Below are positions 14,394 to 22,771 of a stretch of 32,004 nt of DNA, piece by piece; within the stretch, counting starts at the first letter, position 1; each line of letters begins with the position of its first letter. The position numbers were made by a program, and so were the translations under genes. The notes beneath the pieces were generated by a model. That model was given only the letters and a program-made list of their open reading frames with translations. It searched no databases and was not told the DNA's origin. The stretch comes from CAMAUF01 sp046152925 (GTDB lineage Bacteria > Chloroflexota > Dehalococcoidia > Tepidiformales > Tepidiformaceae): the NCBI GenBank assembly GCA_046152925.1, contig JBJXFX010000006.1:1-32004 (forward strand), read 5' to 3'.

Positions 14394-15680
14394 ATGAAGT
14401 ACCACATCTGGACCGTCGGCTGCCAAATGAACAAGGCGGACAGCGAAAAGCTCGCTGCCGGCCTCACGCGACTCGGTCACAAGCCGGTCGACCGGCCCGA
14501 ACGCGCCGACCTGGTCGTCGTGAACACCTGTAGCGTGCGCCAACACGCTGAAGACCGCGCCTATTCGAAGCTCGGCCGCCTGCGCATCCTGAAACAAGAG
14601 AAGCCCGGCCTCAAAGTCGCGCTCATGGGCTGCATGGTCGGCTTGAAGACGGACGACCTGCGCGCGCGCTTTCCTCAGGTCGACGTTTTCGCTCGCCCCC
14701 AGCAGTTCGAGCCCATCCTCGGCCTCGTCGACGGACTGGAGGAGGACCTCGGCGGCGAGTTCTGGCCCTCGACCTACGCCATCCCGGAGGGCCCGACCGC
14801 GTTCGTCCCGGTCGTCCACGGCTGCAACAAGTTCTGCACCTACTGCATCGTCCCCTATCGCCGGGGGCGCGAGCGGAGCCGCGCGATGGACGAGGTCGTG
14901 CGCGAAGTCGCCTACCTCGCGTTGCATGGCGTCCGCGAGGTGACCCTGCTCGGTCAGACGGTCGAAGCCTACGGGCACGATCTCGATGGGCAGCCCGACC
15001 TCGGCGACCTGATGCGCGAGCTGTCGGCCATCGAACGGCTCGAACGCATCAGGTTCCTCACGTCGTACCCGAAGGACATGACGGCGCGCATCCTGCGGGC
15101 CGTGGCCGACCTGCCGAAGGTCATGGAATGCTTCTCGCTCCCTATCCAGGCGGGGAGCGACGCGGTGCTCAACTCGATGCGGCGGGGGTATACGGTGGAC
15201 GAGTACCGCCAAAAGATCCGCGAAGTCCGCGACCTCATGCCCGAGGCCGGGATCACGACGGACATCATCGTCGGATACCCCGGCGAGACCGACGACGACT
15301 TTCGTGCGACGCGCGGCCTGCTCGAGGAGCTGCGCTTCGACAAGGTGCACGTCGCGGCCTACTCTCCGCGGCCCGGGACGATCGCCTGGCGGACCATGGC
15401 TGACGACATCCCGAGCGAGGTCAAGGCTCAGCGTCTCCACCAAGTCGAAGAGGTGGAGCACCGGATCTCGCTCGAAATCAACCAGCGCTACGCCGGCACG
15501 ACGCAGCCGATCCTGGTCGAGGGCTTCCGGGGCGAGCAGCCCTTCGGCCGGACGCGGACGGGCAAGCTCGTGCATCTCGATGCGCCGGCCCGGCTTGGGT
15601 CGATGGTCGATGTCGAAATCGCCCATGCAGGCCCGTTCTCACTGCGCGGGATGCCAGTCGACAGTCTGGTGCTCGCATGA
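14394..15680 (+). CDS. miaB: tRNA-2-methylthio-N6-dimethylallyladenosine synthase
   Basis: This radical-SAM enzyme adds a methylthio group to i6A37 of tRNAs reading UNN codons. Of 428 residues, the N-terminal domain carries the three cluster cysteines (TVGCQMN, NTCSVRQ, GCMVG), the radical-SAM domain has CNKFCTYCIVP (CxxxCxxC), and a TRAM domain follows at the C-terminus (LVEGFRGEQPFGRTRTGKLV). The start MKYHIWTVGCQMNK is typical of Chloroflexota homologues. No strong Shine-Dalgarno sequence precedes the ATG; a TTG at 14382 in frame is an alternative. The stop overlaps the next gene (ATGA). tRNA-Leu(CAA) at 10628 is a probable substrate. Confidence 0.94.
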   Translation: MKYHIWTVGCQMNKADSEKLAAGLTRLGHKPVDRPERADLVVVNTCSVRQHAEDRAYSKLGRLRILKQEKPGLKVALMGCMVGLKTDDLRARFPQVDVFARPQQFEPILGLVDGLEEDLGGEFWPSTYAIPEGPTAFVPVVHGCNKFCTYCIVPYRRGRERSRAMDEVVREVAYLALHGVREVTLLGQTVEAYGHDLDGQPDLGDLMRELSAIERLERIRFLTSYPKDMTARILRAVADLPKVMECFSLPIQAGSDAVLNSMRRGYTVDEYRQKIREVRDLMPEAGITTDIIVGYPGETDDDFRATRGLLEELRFDKVHVAAYSPRPGTIAWRTMADDIPSEVKAQRLHQVEEVEHRISLEINQRYAGTTQPILVEGFRGEQPFGRTRTGKLVHLDAPARLGSMVDVEIAHAGPFSLRGMPVDSLVLA

Positions 15681-16702
15681 CGCCGGTCCGCATCGGCCTG
15701 ATCGGCGCTGGCGGCAACGTCCGCTTGCGGCACGCGCCCGGCTTTCACGCGATCGAGGGCGTCGAGCTCGTCTCCGTCGCCAACCGGACACCCGAGAGCT
15801 CCGCGAAGGCGGCTGCGGAGTATGGGGCGCGCAAAGTCGCTGAGTCGCCCTACGCGCTGATCGCCGACCCTGAAGTGGACGCTGTCTGCATCGGCACCTG
15901 GCCCTACCGCCACATGGAGTACACGGTCGCGGCGTTGGAGGCCGGCAAGCACGTCCTCTGCGAGGCGCGCATGGCGATGGACCTCGACGAGGCGCTCACG
16001 ATGCAGCGCGCCCAGGAAGCCCACCCGGAGCTCGTGGCCCAATTGGTGCCCGCGCCGTTCGACTTCCGCCTCGGCCCGACGGTCACGCGGCTGGTCGGCG
16101 AAGGGGTGCTTGGCGACCTCGTCGAGGTCACCGTGAGCGTCCTTAACGGCTCAGGTCTCGACCCGGCGGCGCCCGCCCATTGGCGACACCAAGTGCGGTA
16201 CTCCGGCCGGAACGTGATGAGCTTCGGGATCTACGTCGAGGTCATTGAGCGCTGGCTTGGCCTGCACGCTTCGGTCCGCGCCGATGGCACGGTCTTCATC
16301 AAGGAGCGCCGCGACGCCGAGACCGGGAGCATGGTCGCCATCGACGTCCCGGACAGCTATCGCGTGTTCGCCCGCATGGAGTCGGGCGTCCCGCTGAGCT
16401 ATCACTTCAGCACGGTCACGGCTGGCGCTCCGGCGTCCGGGATCAGCATCTATGGGACGAAGGCGACGCTGCATTGGACCGCGGACGACCGCGCCCGCCT
16501 TGTCCCACACGGCGGGACGGCCGAAGAGTTGACGCCCGACGCCGGCACCGACCGCGGCTGGCAGGTGGAGGGCGACTTTGTCGCGAGCATCCGTACGGGT
16601 GCGCCGGTGCGGTTGACGAGCTTCGACGACGGGGTGGCCTACATGCGGGTGATCGACGCCTGTTGGCGGAGCTGGCGGGACGGCGTCGAAGTTCGCGTCT
16701 GA
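15677..16702 (+). CDS. Gfo/Idh/MocA-family oxidoreductase-like protein, EKP motif altered
   Basis: A 341-residue two-domain protein. The N-terminal Rossmann domain begins VRIGLIGAGGNVRLRHAPG (NAD(P)-binding GxGxxx) and has ADPEVDAVCIGTWPYRHMEYTVAALEAGKHV. The usual catalytic-site EKP is CEAR here (Glu96-Ala97-Arg98), so the conserved lysine is missing. The C-terminal half has the alpha/beta fold of the family. Members act on sugars, inositols or related compounds; the substrate is not evident. It overlaps miaB by 4 nt and the next methyltransferase gene by 1 nt. Confidence 0.85.
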   Translation: MTPVRIGLIGAGGNVRLRHAPGFHAIEGVELVSVANRTPESSAKAAAEYGARKVAESPYALIADPEVDAVCIGTWPYRHMEYTVAALEAGKHVLCEARMAMDLDEALTMQRAQEAHPELVAQLVPAPFDFRLGPTVTRLVGEGVLGDLVEVTVSVLNGSGLDPAAPAHWRHQVRYSGRNVMSFGIYVEVIERWLGLHASVRADGTVFIKERRDAETGSMVAIDVPDSYRVFARMESGVPLSYHFSTVTAGAPASGISIYGTKATLHWTADDRARLVPHGGTAEELTPDAGTDRGWQVEGDFVASIRTGAPVRLTSFDDGVAYMRVIDACWRSWRDGVEVRV

Positions 16703-17343
16703 TGCCAGACCCTGTCGATGCGCTCCTCACGGTCCGTGCGGGCTACGACCGCATCGCCGACGCGTACCTCGCGGCGCGCACGCGTGAATCTGAGGATGTT
16801 CAGCTCCTGGACGATTTCATTGGGCGGCTCCCAGCGGGGGCGAAGGTGCTGGATGCTGGCTGCGGGGCGGGTGTGCCGATCGCGGCGAAGCTTTCGGAGC
16901 GATTCGACGTGCTTGGGATCGACTTCTCGGCTTCGCAACTCGCTCGCGCACGAATCAACGCCCCGAAGGCCCGGTTCCTCCTCGCCGATTTGACGAGACT
17001 CCCGTTGGTCGACGCGTCGCTGGACGGGATCTGCTCGTACTACGCGATAATCCACATTCCCCGTCAGTACCACCGTGCGCTGCTCACGGCGTTCGGGCGA
17101 GCCCTTAAGCCGGGCGGTCTTGCGCTCCTGTGTCTCGGAGCCAGCGACAACGTCGACGACCGCGACGAGTATCTCGGGACACCGATGTACTGGAGCCACT
17201 TCGACGCGTCCACGTACCTACGTTTGCTGCCCGCGTGCGGCTTCGACGTCATTTGGTCGCGCGTTGTTGCCGATGCGTCGTGCGGCGGGCCGTCCGGGCA
17301 CCTGTTCGTGCTGGCCAAGGCTGAATCCGCCCTGCTCAGATGA
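16702..17343 (+). CDS. Class I SAM-dependent methyltransferase
   Basis: A 213-residue enzyme with motif I VLDAGCGAGVPIAAKL, the acidic end of strand beta-2 (LGIDFSASQL), FLLADLTRLPL and the post-motif LKPGGLALLCLG, a Methyltransf_11-type arrangement. The ATG at 16702 overlaps the oxidoreductase stop (TGATG), so the shorter start is taken. The target, small molecule or protein, is unknown. It ends a three-gene coupled unit beginning with miaB. Confidence 0.87.
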   Translation: MPDPVDALLTVRAGYDRIADAYLAARTRESEDVQLLDDFIGRLPAGAKVLDAGCGAGVPIAAKLSERFDVLGIDFSASQLARARINAPKARFLLADLTRLPLVDASLDGICSYYAIIHIPRQYHRALLTAFGRALKPGGLALLCLGASDNVDDRDEYLGTPMYWSHFDASTYLRLLPACGFDVIWSRVVADASCGGPSGHLFVLAKAESALLR

Positions 17344-17383
17344 GCGACCTGGGAAGCTCGATCGGCCGCGAGGCTCGCGAGAG

Positions 17384-18307
17384 TTAGCCTGAAGCCACGA
17401 GCACGCCCACGTAGCTCCCGTAGCAGACCACGAGCGCCGCCCCACGGCCCCGTCCCAAGCGCCCCGATGCCCCAGGGATGACGAAGAGCAGCACGACGGC
17501 GCTCGCGACCAGCGCGATCATCACCTCGCTCAGCCGCACTGGGATCGGCTCGACCATCGCGGTCACGCCAACGATCCAGAGGTTGTTGAAGATGTTGCTC
17601 CCGATCAGCGTGCCGATGCCGACCTCGGCATGGCCGCGGAGCGTCGCGATCAGCGTCGTCGCAAGCTCCGGGGCCGAGGTGCCGAAGGCGACGAGTGTGG
17701 CCCCGACGATGAACGGGTCGAGGCCCAGGTCATCGCCGATGCCTTTGGCAGAGATGACGATCAGCCGGCCGGCGACCACGAGGCAGGCGAGCCCGCCGGC
17801 GCTCACCCAGATCGCGCGGCGGACGCTGGCTTCGCCCAGCACGTCTTGCGCCGCCGAGCGCGCGCGCCGGGCGTGCCTGATCGTCATCCAGAGCCAGATG
17901 CCGAAGACCACCACCAAGAGAGCCCCATCGAATCGGCTCACCTCGCGGTCGAGGATGAGGAGGGCGGTCGCGGCAGGCGCAAAGAAGGCAAACGGCAGGT
18001 CGCGCCGGATATCGCCCCGGTTGACCGCCATCGGCAGCATGAGGAGCGCGAGGCCGAGGACGAGCCCGACGTTCGTCACGTTGCTCCCGAGAGCGTCCCC
18101 CAGCGGCAGCTCGGGCTGGCCGGAGAACGCCGCGTTAAGCGCGACCGAGAGCTCCGGCGTGGAGGTCGCGAACGCGGCGACCGTCGCCCCAATTACCCCG
18201 GGCGGGACGCGAAGCCCCGTGGCGAGGCCCACGGCGCCGCGGACAAAGAGCTCGCCGCCGACGGCCGCAACGGCGATCCCAGCCAGCAAGATGAGGTAGG
18301 GCTCCAA
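17384..18307 (-). CDS. Calcium/sodium antiporter family protein
   Basis: A 307-residue membrane protein of the YrbG/CaCA cation-exchanger family. It has the two inverted alpha-repeats that form the ion site: GATVAAFATSTPEL with ALGSNVTNVGLVLG, and GATLVAFGTSAPEL with LIGSNIFNNLWIVG. About ten membrane helices are seen. The TTG start at 18307 is 8 nt from GGAGG; no ATG fits better. The 185-nt upstream gap carries inverted repeats and a possible promoter. Confidence 0.9.
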   Translation of the reverse strand: MEPYLILLAGIAVAAVGGELFVRGAVGLATGLRVPPGVIGATVAAFATSTPELSVALNAAFSGQPELPLGDALGSNVTNVGLVLGLALLMLPMAVNRGDIRRDLPFAFFAPAATALLILDREVSRFDGALLVVVFGIWLWMTIRHARRARSAAQDVLGEASVRRAIWVSAGGLACLVVAGRLIVISAKGIGDDLGLDPFIVGATLVAFGTSAPELATTLIATLRGHAEVGIGTLIGSNIFNNLWIVGVTAMVEPIPVRLSEVMIALVASAVVLLFVIPGASGRLGRGRGAALVVCYGSYVGVLVASG

Positions 18308-18446
18308 TGTCGTGTCCTCCGCTGTTTCGAGCGGTCAGCAGACACGGACCGGGGGACGCACCACTGCCGGAGCCCACGCAACGCAAACGAGGCCGCCAGT
18401 GGCAGCCTCCTCCAATCCGGTATGCGCCGGCCGCGTTGATGCTCAA
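18308..18446 (-). promoter_or_regulatory. Candidate promoter and structured leader of the cation exchanger gene
   Basis: On the minus strand TTGAGC (18441-18446) and CATACC (18419-18424) with a 16-nt spacer could start transcription near 18412, giving a leader of about 100 nt. It contains a 9-of-10 inverted repeat (18361-18370 with 18393-18402) and a hairpin CCGCT-AGCGG (18319-18334) whose 3' arm overlaps the Shine-Dalgarno sequence. No known riboswitch class is recognised. The rest of the 185-nt gap holds only AGCAT-ACC-ATGCT (18461-18473). Confidence 0.3.
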
Positions 18447-18492
18447 TGCTACGAACCGAGAGCATACCATGCTGGCGTCGTTGGCTTGGACC

Positions 18493-20085
18493 TTAGAAGC
18501 GCACGAGCCGCACATTGTGGATGCCGTCGATACCGGCTACCTGTTGGAGCACGAGCTCTTCCGGCTCCTCGTCGACCGCAATGAGCATGAGCGCGCGTTG
18601 CCGCGGGCCGCGGCGGCCGACCTGCATCGAGCGGATGTTCACGTCGTTGCTGCCCAACAGCGTCCCAACCTTGCCGATCATGCCCGGCCGGTCTTCGTTG
18701 TCGCAGGCGAGCAGGAAGGAGTTCGGCTCGGGGACGAGGTCGACATCGAGCCCGTTGAGGACGACAACGTGGGGGAGGCCGTGCTGATAGGTGCCGGCGA
18801 CGGTGACTTCCGCCTCGCTGGTGGTCACCTTGACGTGGATTAAGTTGAGGAAGACCTCGTGCGAGGTGCGAAGCCGTTCATCGATCTGGCCGAAGCGCTC
18901 TTGGATGACGGCGGCGACGTTGACGAGGTTCACTCGCGGGACGCCGGCGCTCTTCAGCAAGCCGGAGACGACCGACGCTCGCAGCGGCGTGACATCGTGT
19001 TCTGCGATCTCGCCAAAGTACTCGATCTCCACGCTGGCAAGTTGGCCTGTGACGAGCTGGGTCGCGACCGACCCGACGACTTCGGCCACCGCGAGGTAGG
19101 GCTGGAGCACTTTCAGCGCCTCGGGGAGGAGCATTGGCGCATTGACGGCGTAGCGCGCCGGGCGGCCGGAAAGGACATCGACGATCTGGTCGGCGACATC
19201 CAGCGCGACCCGTTCCTGGGCTTCCGCGGTGCTCGCCCCAAGGTGGGGCGTGATCAGGATGCGGGGGTCGCCGATCAGCGGGTTCTCACCGGGGGGCTCT
19301 TCGCTGAAGACATCGATGGCGGCTTGCGCGACGTGGCCGGCCTTCACGGACTCGGCGAGTGCGGACTCGTCGATGATCCCGCCGCGGGCGACGTTGATCA
19401 GCCGCACGCCCTTTTTCATCCGGGCGAGCTCGTCGGCGCCGATCATGCCCTTGGTGCTCGCCGTGAGTGGCGGATGCACGGTAATGACGTCGCTGCGTGT
19501 GATGATCTCGTCGAAGTCGACGAGTTCGACGCCGAGGGCGCGGGCGCGCTCTTCGGGGACGTACGGGTCGTGGGCGATGACGTTCATTTCGAGGCCGACG
19601 GCACGCCGGGCGACGGCCGACCCGATCTTCCCGAGGCCAACGATGCCGAGGACTTTGCCGCGAAGTTCCGTGCCCACGAAGTCCTTGCGCGCCCACTTGC
19701 CAGCGCGCATCGAGGCATCAGCCGGGGCGACGTGACGCGCCATCGCCATCAGCAGGGCGATAGTGTGCTCCGCGGCGGCGATGGTGTTGCCCTCGGGAGC
19801 GTTCACCACGATCACGCCGCGTTCCGTCGCGGCTTCTAGGTCGATGTTGTCGACGCCGACGCCAGCGCGGCCGACGACTAGGAGCTTCGTGCCCGCTTCA
19901 AGGACTCGGCGCGTCACTTTGGTTTCGGAACGGACGACGAGGGCGTCGTAATCGCCAATGATTGCGATAAGGGCGTCGGGCGCGAGGCCGGTGTTGACGT
20001 CGACATCGCCGGCGGCACGGAGCATCGCGGCGCCTTCGGCCGAGACCGGGTCCGCGATGAGGATGCGAGGGCGCTGGTCGGTCAT
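18493..20085 (-). CDS. serA: D-3-phosphoglycerate dehydrogenase
   Basis: The enzyme oxidises 3-phosphoglycerate to 3-phosphohydroxypyruvate, the first step of serine synthesis. The 530-residue length fits the long SerA class: catalytic and NAD domains (LRGKVLGIVGLGKIGSAVA, RLINVARGGIIDESAL, ITPHLGASTAEAQERVA with the active-site His), then the intervening domain and a C-terminal ACT domain (ACDNEDRPGMIGKVGTLLG) that may bind serine for feedback control. The ATG at 20085 follows the aminotransferase gene by 2 nt with GAAGG upstream, so the two are one operon. Confidence 0.96.
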   Translation of the reverse strand: MTDQRPRILIADPVSAEGAAMLRAAGDVDVNTGLAPDALIAIIGDYDALVVRSETKVTRRVLEAGTKLLVVGRAGVGVDNIDLEAATERGVIVVNAPEGNTIAAAEHTIALLMAMARHVAPADASMRAGKWARKDFVGTELRGKVLGIVGLGKIGSAVARRAVGLEMNVIAHDPYVPEERARALGVELVDFDEIITRSDVITVHPPLTASTKGMIGADELARMKKGVRLINVARGGIIDESALAESVKAGHVAQAAIDVFSEEPPGENPLIGDPRILITPHLGASTAEAQERVALDVADQIVDVLSGRPARYAVNAPMLLPEALKVLQPYLAVAEVVGSVATQLVTGQLASVEIEYFGEIAEHDVTPLRASVVSGLLKSAGVPRVNLVNVAAVIQERFGQIDERLRTSHEVFLNLIHVKVTTSEAEVTVAGTYQHGLPHVVVLNGLDVDLVPEPNSFLLACDNEDRPGMIGKVGTLLGSNDVNIRSMQVGRRGPRQRALMLIAVDEEPEELVLQQVAGIDGIHNVRLVRF

Positions 20086-20087
20086 GG

Positions 20088-21173
20088 TTAGCTGGCCTTC
20101 GCTTCGCCCAGCAGGCGCTCGACGACATCGAGCGCCTCCGCGACGTCTTGCTGGGTGACCCAGCCCATGTGGCCGACGCGGAAGATCTTGCCGTCGAGCT
20201 TGCCCTGGCCCCCGCCAAGGACCACGCCGAACTCCTCGCGGGCGCGCTTGCTGATCGCCTTGCCGTCGACGCCCTCGGGCCAATAAACGGCGGTCACCGT
20301 GTTCGAGGCGTACTTCAGGTCGACTGGCACGAACTGCAGGCCCAGCTTGGTGATCCGGTTACGCGTGTAGCCGGCAATTGCTTCATGGCGCGTAAACACG
20401 CCTTCGAGGCCCTCGGCACGCATCATCTCGAACGCCTGGTCCATGGCGAAGTAGATCGAGACTGCGGGTGTCCACGGGTTCTGGAGCTTGGTGAGCGAGT
20501 CGCGGGTCTTCGCTGCGTCGAAATAGAAGCGCGGCGTCGTGCACTCGGCGTTGGCCGCCCAGGCGCGTTCGCTGAAGTAGACAAAGGCGAGGCCGGGAGG
20601 CGCCATCCAGCCCTTCTGGGAGCCGCTGACGACAACATCGAGGCCCCAGCGCTCCACGGGGCAGGGGATCGAACTCATCGAGCTGACGGCGTCGACGATG
20701 ATCAGCCGGTCGCGCTTGCGGACCTCGGCGGCGACGGCCTCGATCGGGTTGGTCGTGCCGGTCGAGGTCTCGTTATGGGTGATGCAGACGGCCTTGATCG
20801 AAGGGTCGGCGTCGAGCCGCCGGCCGATTTCGGCTGGATCCGCCGCCTCGCCCCATTCGAGCGCGTAGCTTTCGACTTCCGCACCGTACGTCTTCGCGAT
20901 GCTGCGGAGGCGGTCGCCGAACGAGCCGATGGAGACGGCAAGCACTTTGTCGCCCGCGTTGATCGTGTTAACGATGGCGACCTCCAGGCCGCCCGTCCCG
21001 GAGGTGGTGAACGAGAGCACATCCGACGAGCTGCCGAACACCCAGTTCAGGCCATCCGTCACGCGGCGGAGGACTTGGGCGAATTCGGGGCCACGGTGGT
21101 TGATCATCTGCCGCGCGGAGGCCTGAAGGACCTCCTCAGGGCACGGCGTCGGACCAGGGATGCGCAAGTTCAA
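20088..21173 (-). CDS. Class V aminotransferase (alanine-glyoxylate / phosphoserine aminotransferase type)
   Basis: This PLP enzyme probably transaminates phosphohydroxypyruvate for the adjacent SerA, or acts on glyoxylate. It has LRIPGPTPCPEEV, FTTSGTGGLEVAI, VDAVSSMSSIP and SGSQKGWMAPPG, whose Lys is the PLP Schiff-base residue. The start at TTG 21173 gives MNLRIPGPTPCPEEV, the usual family N-terminus, and has GGAG 8 nt upstream. An ATG at 21203 is in frame but lacks a Shine-Dalgarno sequence; TTGACC-17-GACGAT (minus, about 21199-21227) would start transcription downstream of it. No serC is in the window; serine-pathway assignment rests on the operon. Confidence 0.87.
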   Translation of the reverse strand: MNLRIPGPTPCPEEVLQASARQMINHRGPEFAQVLRRVTDGLNWVFGSSSDVLSFTTSGTGGLEVAIVNTINAGDKVLAVSIGSFGDRLRSIAKTYGAEVESYALEWGEAADPAEIGRRLDADPSIKAVCITHNETSTGTTNPIEAVAAEVRKRDRLIIVDAVSSMSSIPCPVERWGLDVVVSGSQKGWMAPPGLAFVYFSERAWAANAECTTPRFYFDAAKTRDSLTKLQNPWTPAVSIYFAMDQAFEMMRAEGLEGVFTRHEAIAGYTRNRITKLGLQFVPVDLKYASNTVTAVYWPEGVDGKAISKRAREEFGVVLGGGQGKLDGKIFRVGHMGWVTQQDVAEALDVVERLLGEAKAS

Positions 21174-21308
21174 GGGAGAGACTCCGAGAGATATGGCGTC
21201 CATCGTCGAGCGGCTTGCCTAGCCGGTCAACAGAACCGCCGGGCCAGATGTCAAGGCGGCCGCATCTTCGATACGGTGGCGCTTCGGGCTCTATGGCAGC
21301 CACACCGC

Positions 21309-21314
21309 TAAGAT
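21309..21314 (+). promoter_or_regulatory. Putative -10 of selA (leaderless)
   Basis: TAAGAT ends 6 nt before the selA ATG. No Shine-Dalgarno sequence is present. The same hexamer and spacing occur before the HIT gene (26635-26640). Confidence 0.5.
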
Positions 21315-21320
21315 CCCGAG

Positions 21321-22676
21321 ATGCCGGATAGTCCGTTCCGCACCCTCCCGAGTGTCGAGGCCGTTATCGAAGTGGTCGGCGCGCAAACGCCGGCGCCGCG
21401 CTCGATGGTCGTGGAAGCCTCGCGCGCCGCTATCGACGCCGCCCGGACCCGCATCCGCGCTGGGAACGTGGCCGGCGACCTCAGCTCAATCGCTTCCGAT
21501 GCGCTGCAGCGCATCGCCTCCGCATCGCGGTCATCGCTCGTGCCCGTGATAAATGCTGCGGGCGTCGTCCTGCACACGAACCTCGGCCGCGCTCCGCTCA
21601 GCCACGCCGCGCGCGACGCGATGGAGGAGGTTGCGCGGGGGTACAGCTCTCTGGAGTTCGACATCGAGCGCGGCGAGCGCGGCAGCCGCCACCTGCACAT
21701 CCGCGACATGGTCCGCCGGGCGACGGGGGCGCAGGACGCGATCGCGGTGAACAACAACGCGGCCGCGCTGTTCATGGTGCTCAACGTCTTCGCTCAGGGG
21801 CGCGAGGTGGTCGTGTCGCGCGGGCAGGCGGTCGAAATCGGAGGTGGCTTTCGCATCCCGGACGTCCTGCGGCAGAGCGGCGCCACCTTGGTCGAGGTCG
21901 GCACCACGAACCGGACGTACATCGGCGACTACGGCGGCGCGATTCGCCCGGAAACGGCCGCGCTCCTGCGGGTGCACACGTCGAATTTCAAGGTTGTGGG
22001 CTTCACGCACGAGACGACCGCGCACGAGATGGTGACGCTGGCGCGTGGCAAGGACGTCCTGGTGTTCGACGACCTCGGGAGCGGGTGTTTGCTCGACACG
22101 GAACAGTTCGGGATGGACCACGAGCCCACGGTCCAGGAGAGCATCAGCGCCGGTGTCGACCTCGCGTTGTTCAGCGGGGACAAGCTCCTCGGGGGGCCGC
22201 AGTGCGGGATCGTTGCCGGGCGGGCGGACTTGATCGAGCAACTGCGACGCCATCCTCTGGCGCGCGCCCTCCGCGTCGACAAGCTGACCATCGCCGCGCT
22301 AAACGCCACGCTGAAGGCATACGTCGAGGGCAGCGCGGCCGATGAAATCCCGATCTGGGCGATGCTCGGCGCGCCGCTGGACGAGATCCGGCGTCGCGCT
22401 CGCCGCTGGGCTCGGGCCGCCGGAAGCGGGGCGACGGTCGTCGCCGGCCGGACGATGGTGGGCGGCGGGTCGCTCCCTGGGCAGTCGGTCGCAACGTGGT
22501 GCGTGGCTCTTCATGATCCGGCTCCGAACGAACTGGCGGCCCGGCTTCGGCAGGGGGCGCCAGCCGTCATCTCGCGTATTGAACATGACGCTGTCCTCCT
22601 CGACCCGCGGACTGTGCCGCCGGCCGACGACCGAGCGGTGGAAGCCGCGCTGCGTGCGGTCGGTGCATCCGATTAA
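21321..22676 (+). CDS. selA: L-seryl-tRNA(Sec) selenium transferase
   Basis: SelA converts Ser-tRNA(Sec) to Sec-tRNA(Sec) with selenophosphate and PLP. The 451 residues are full length (E. coli about 463). Diagnostic parts are VINAAGVVLHTNLGRAPLS, YSSLEFDIERGERGSRH, VNNNAAALFMVLN, RGQAVEIGGGFRIPDV, GTTNRTYIGDY and FSGDKLLGGPQCGI with PLP Lys288. The ATG at 21321 has no Shine-Dalgarno sequence but follows TAAGAT by 6 nt. selB, selC and selD are not nearby. Selenocysteine use by this organism follows from SelA but is not shown by any selenoprotein here. Confidence 0.95.
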   Translation: MPDSPFRTLPSVEAVIEVVGAQTPAPRSMVVEASRAAIDAARTRIRAGNVAGDLSSIASDALQRIASASRSSLVPVINAAGVVLHTNLGRAPLSHAARDAMEEVARGYSSLEFDIERGERGSRHLHIRDMVRRATGAQDAIAVNNNAAALFMVLNVFAQGREVVVSRGQAVEIGGGFRIPDVLRQSGATLVEVGTTNRTYIGDYGGAIRPETAALLRVHTSNFKVVGFTHETTAHEMVTLARGKDVLVFDDLGSGCLLDTEQFGMDHEPTVQESISAGVDLALFSGDKLLGGPQCGIVAGRADLIEQLRRHPLARALRVDKLTIAALNATLKAYVEGSAADEIPIWAMLGAPLDEIRRRARRWARAAGSGATVVAGRTMVGGGSLPGQSVATWCVALHDPAPNELAARLRQGAPAVISRIEHDAVLLDPRTVPPADDRAVEAALRAVGASD

Positions 22677-22697
22677 CGCAGAGTTCACCGCCTGCGA

Positions 22698-22726
22698 TTG
22701 CCCATGCGGAGAGCCAATTCGATACT
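22698..22726 (+). promoter_or_regulatory. Putative promoter of rex
   Basis: TTGCCC and GATACT with an exact 17-nt spacer lie in the gap between selA and rex. Transcription would begin near 22733, about 39 nt before the rex ATG. Confidence 0.5.
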
Positions 22727-22771
22727 CGACCTCGACAGATTCCACGAGCGTAAGTCTCGGCAGGCAGGCTC

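Noticed and set aside
14283..15626. 447-codon minus-strand open frame over miaB
   Set aside because: Shadow of miaB; it has no domain and its start would lie inside the coding region.
18859..19839. 326-codon plus-strand open frame within serA
   Set aside because: Antisense shadow; serA on the other strand is certain.
21204..21320. Search for tRNA-Sec beside selA
   Set aside because: No sequence with a UCA anticodon arm or long acceptor stem is present in the gaps around selA.
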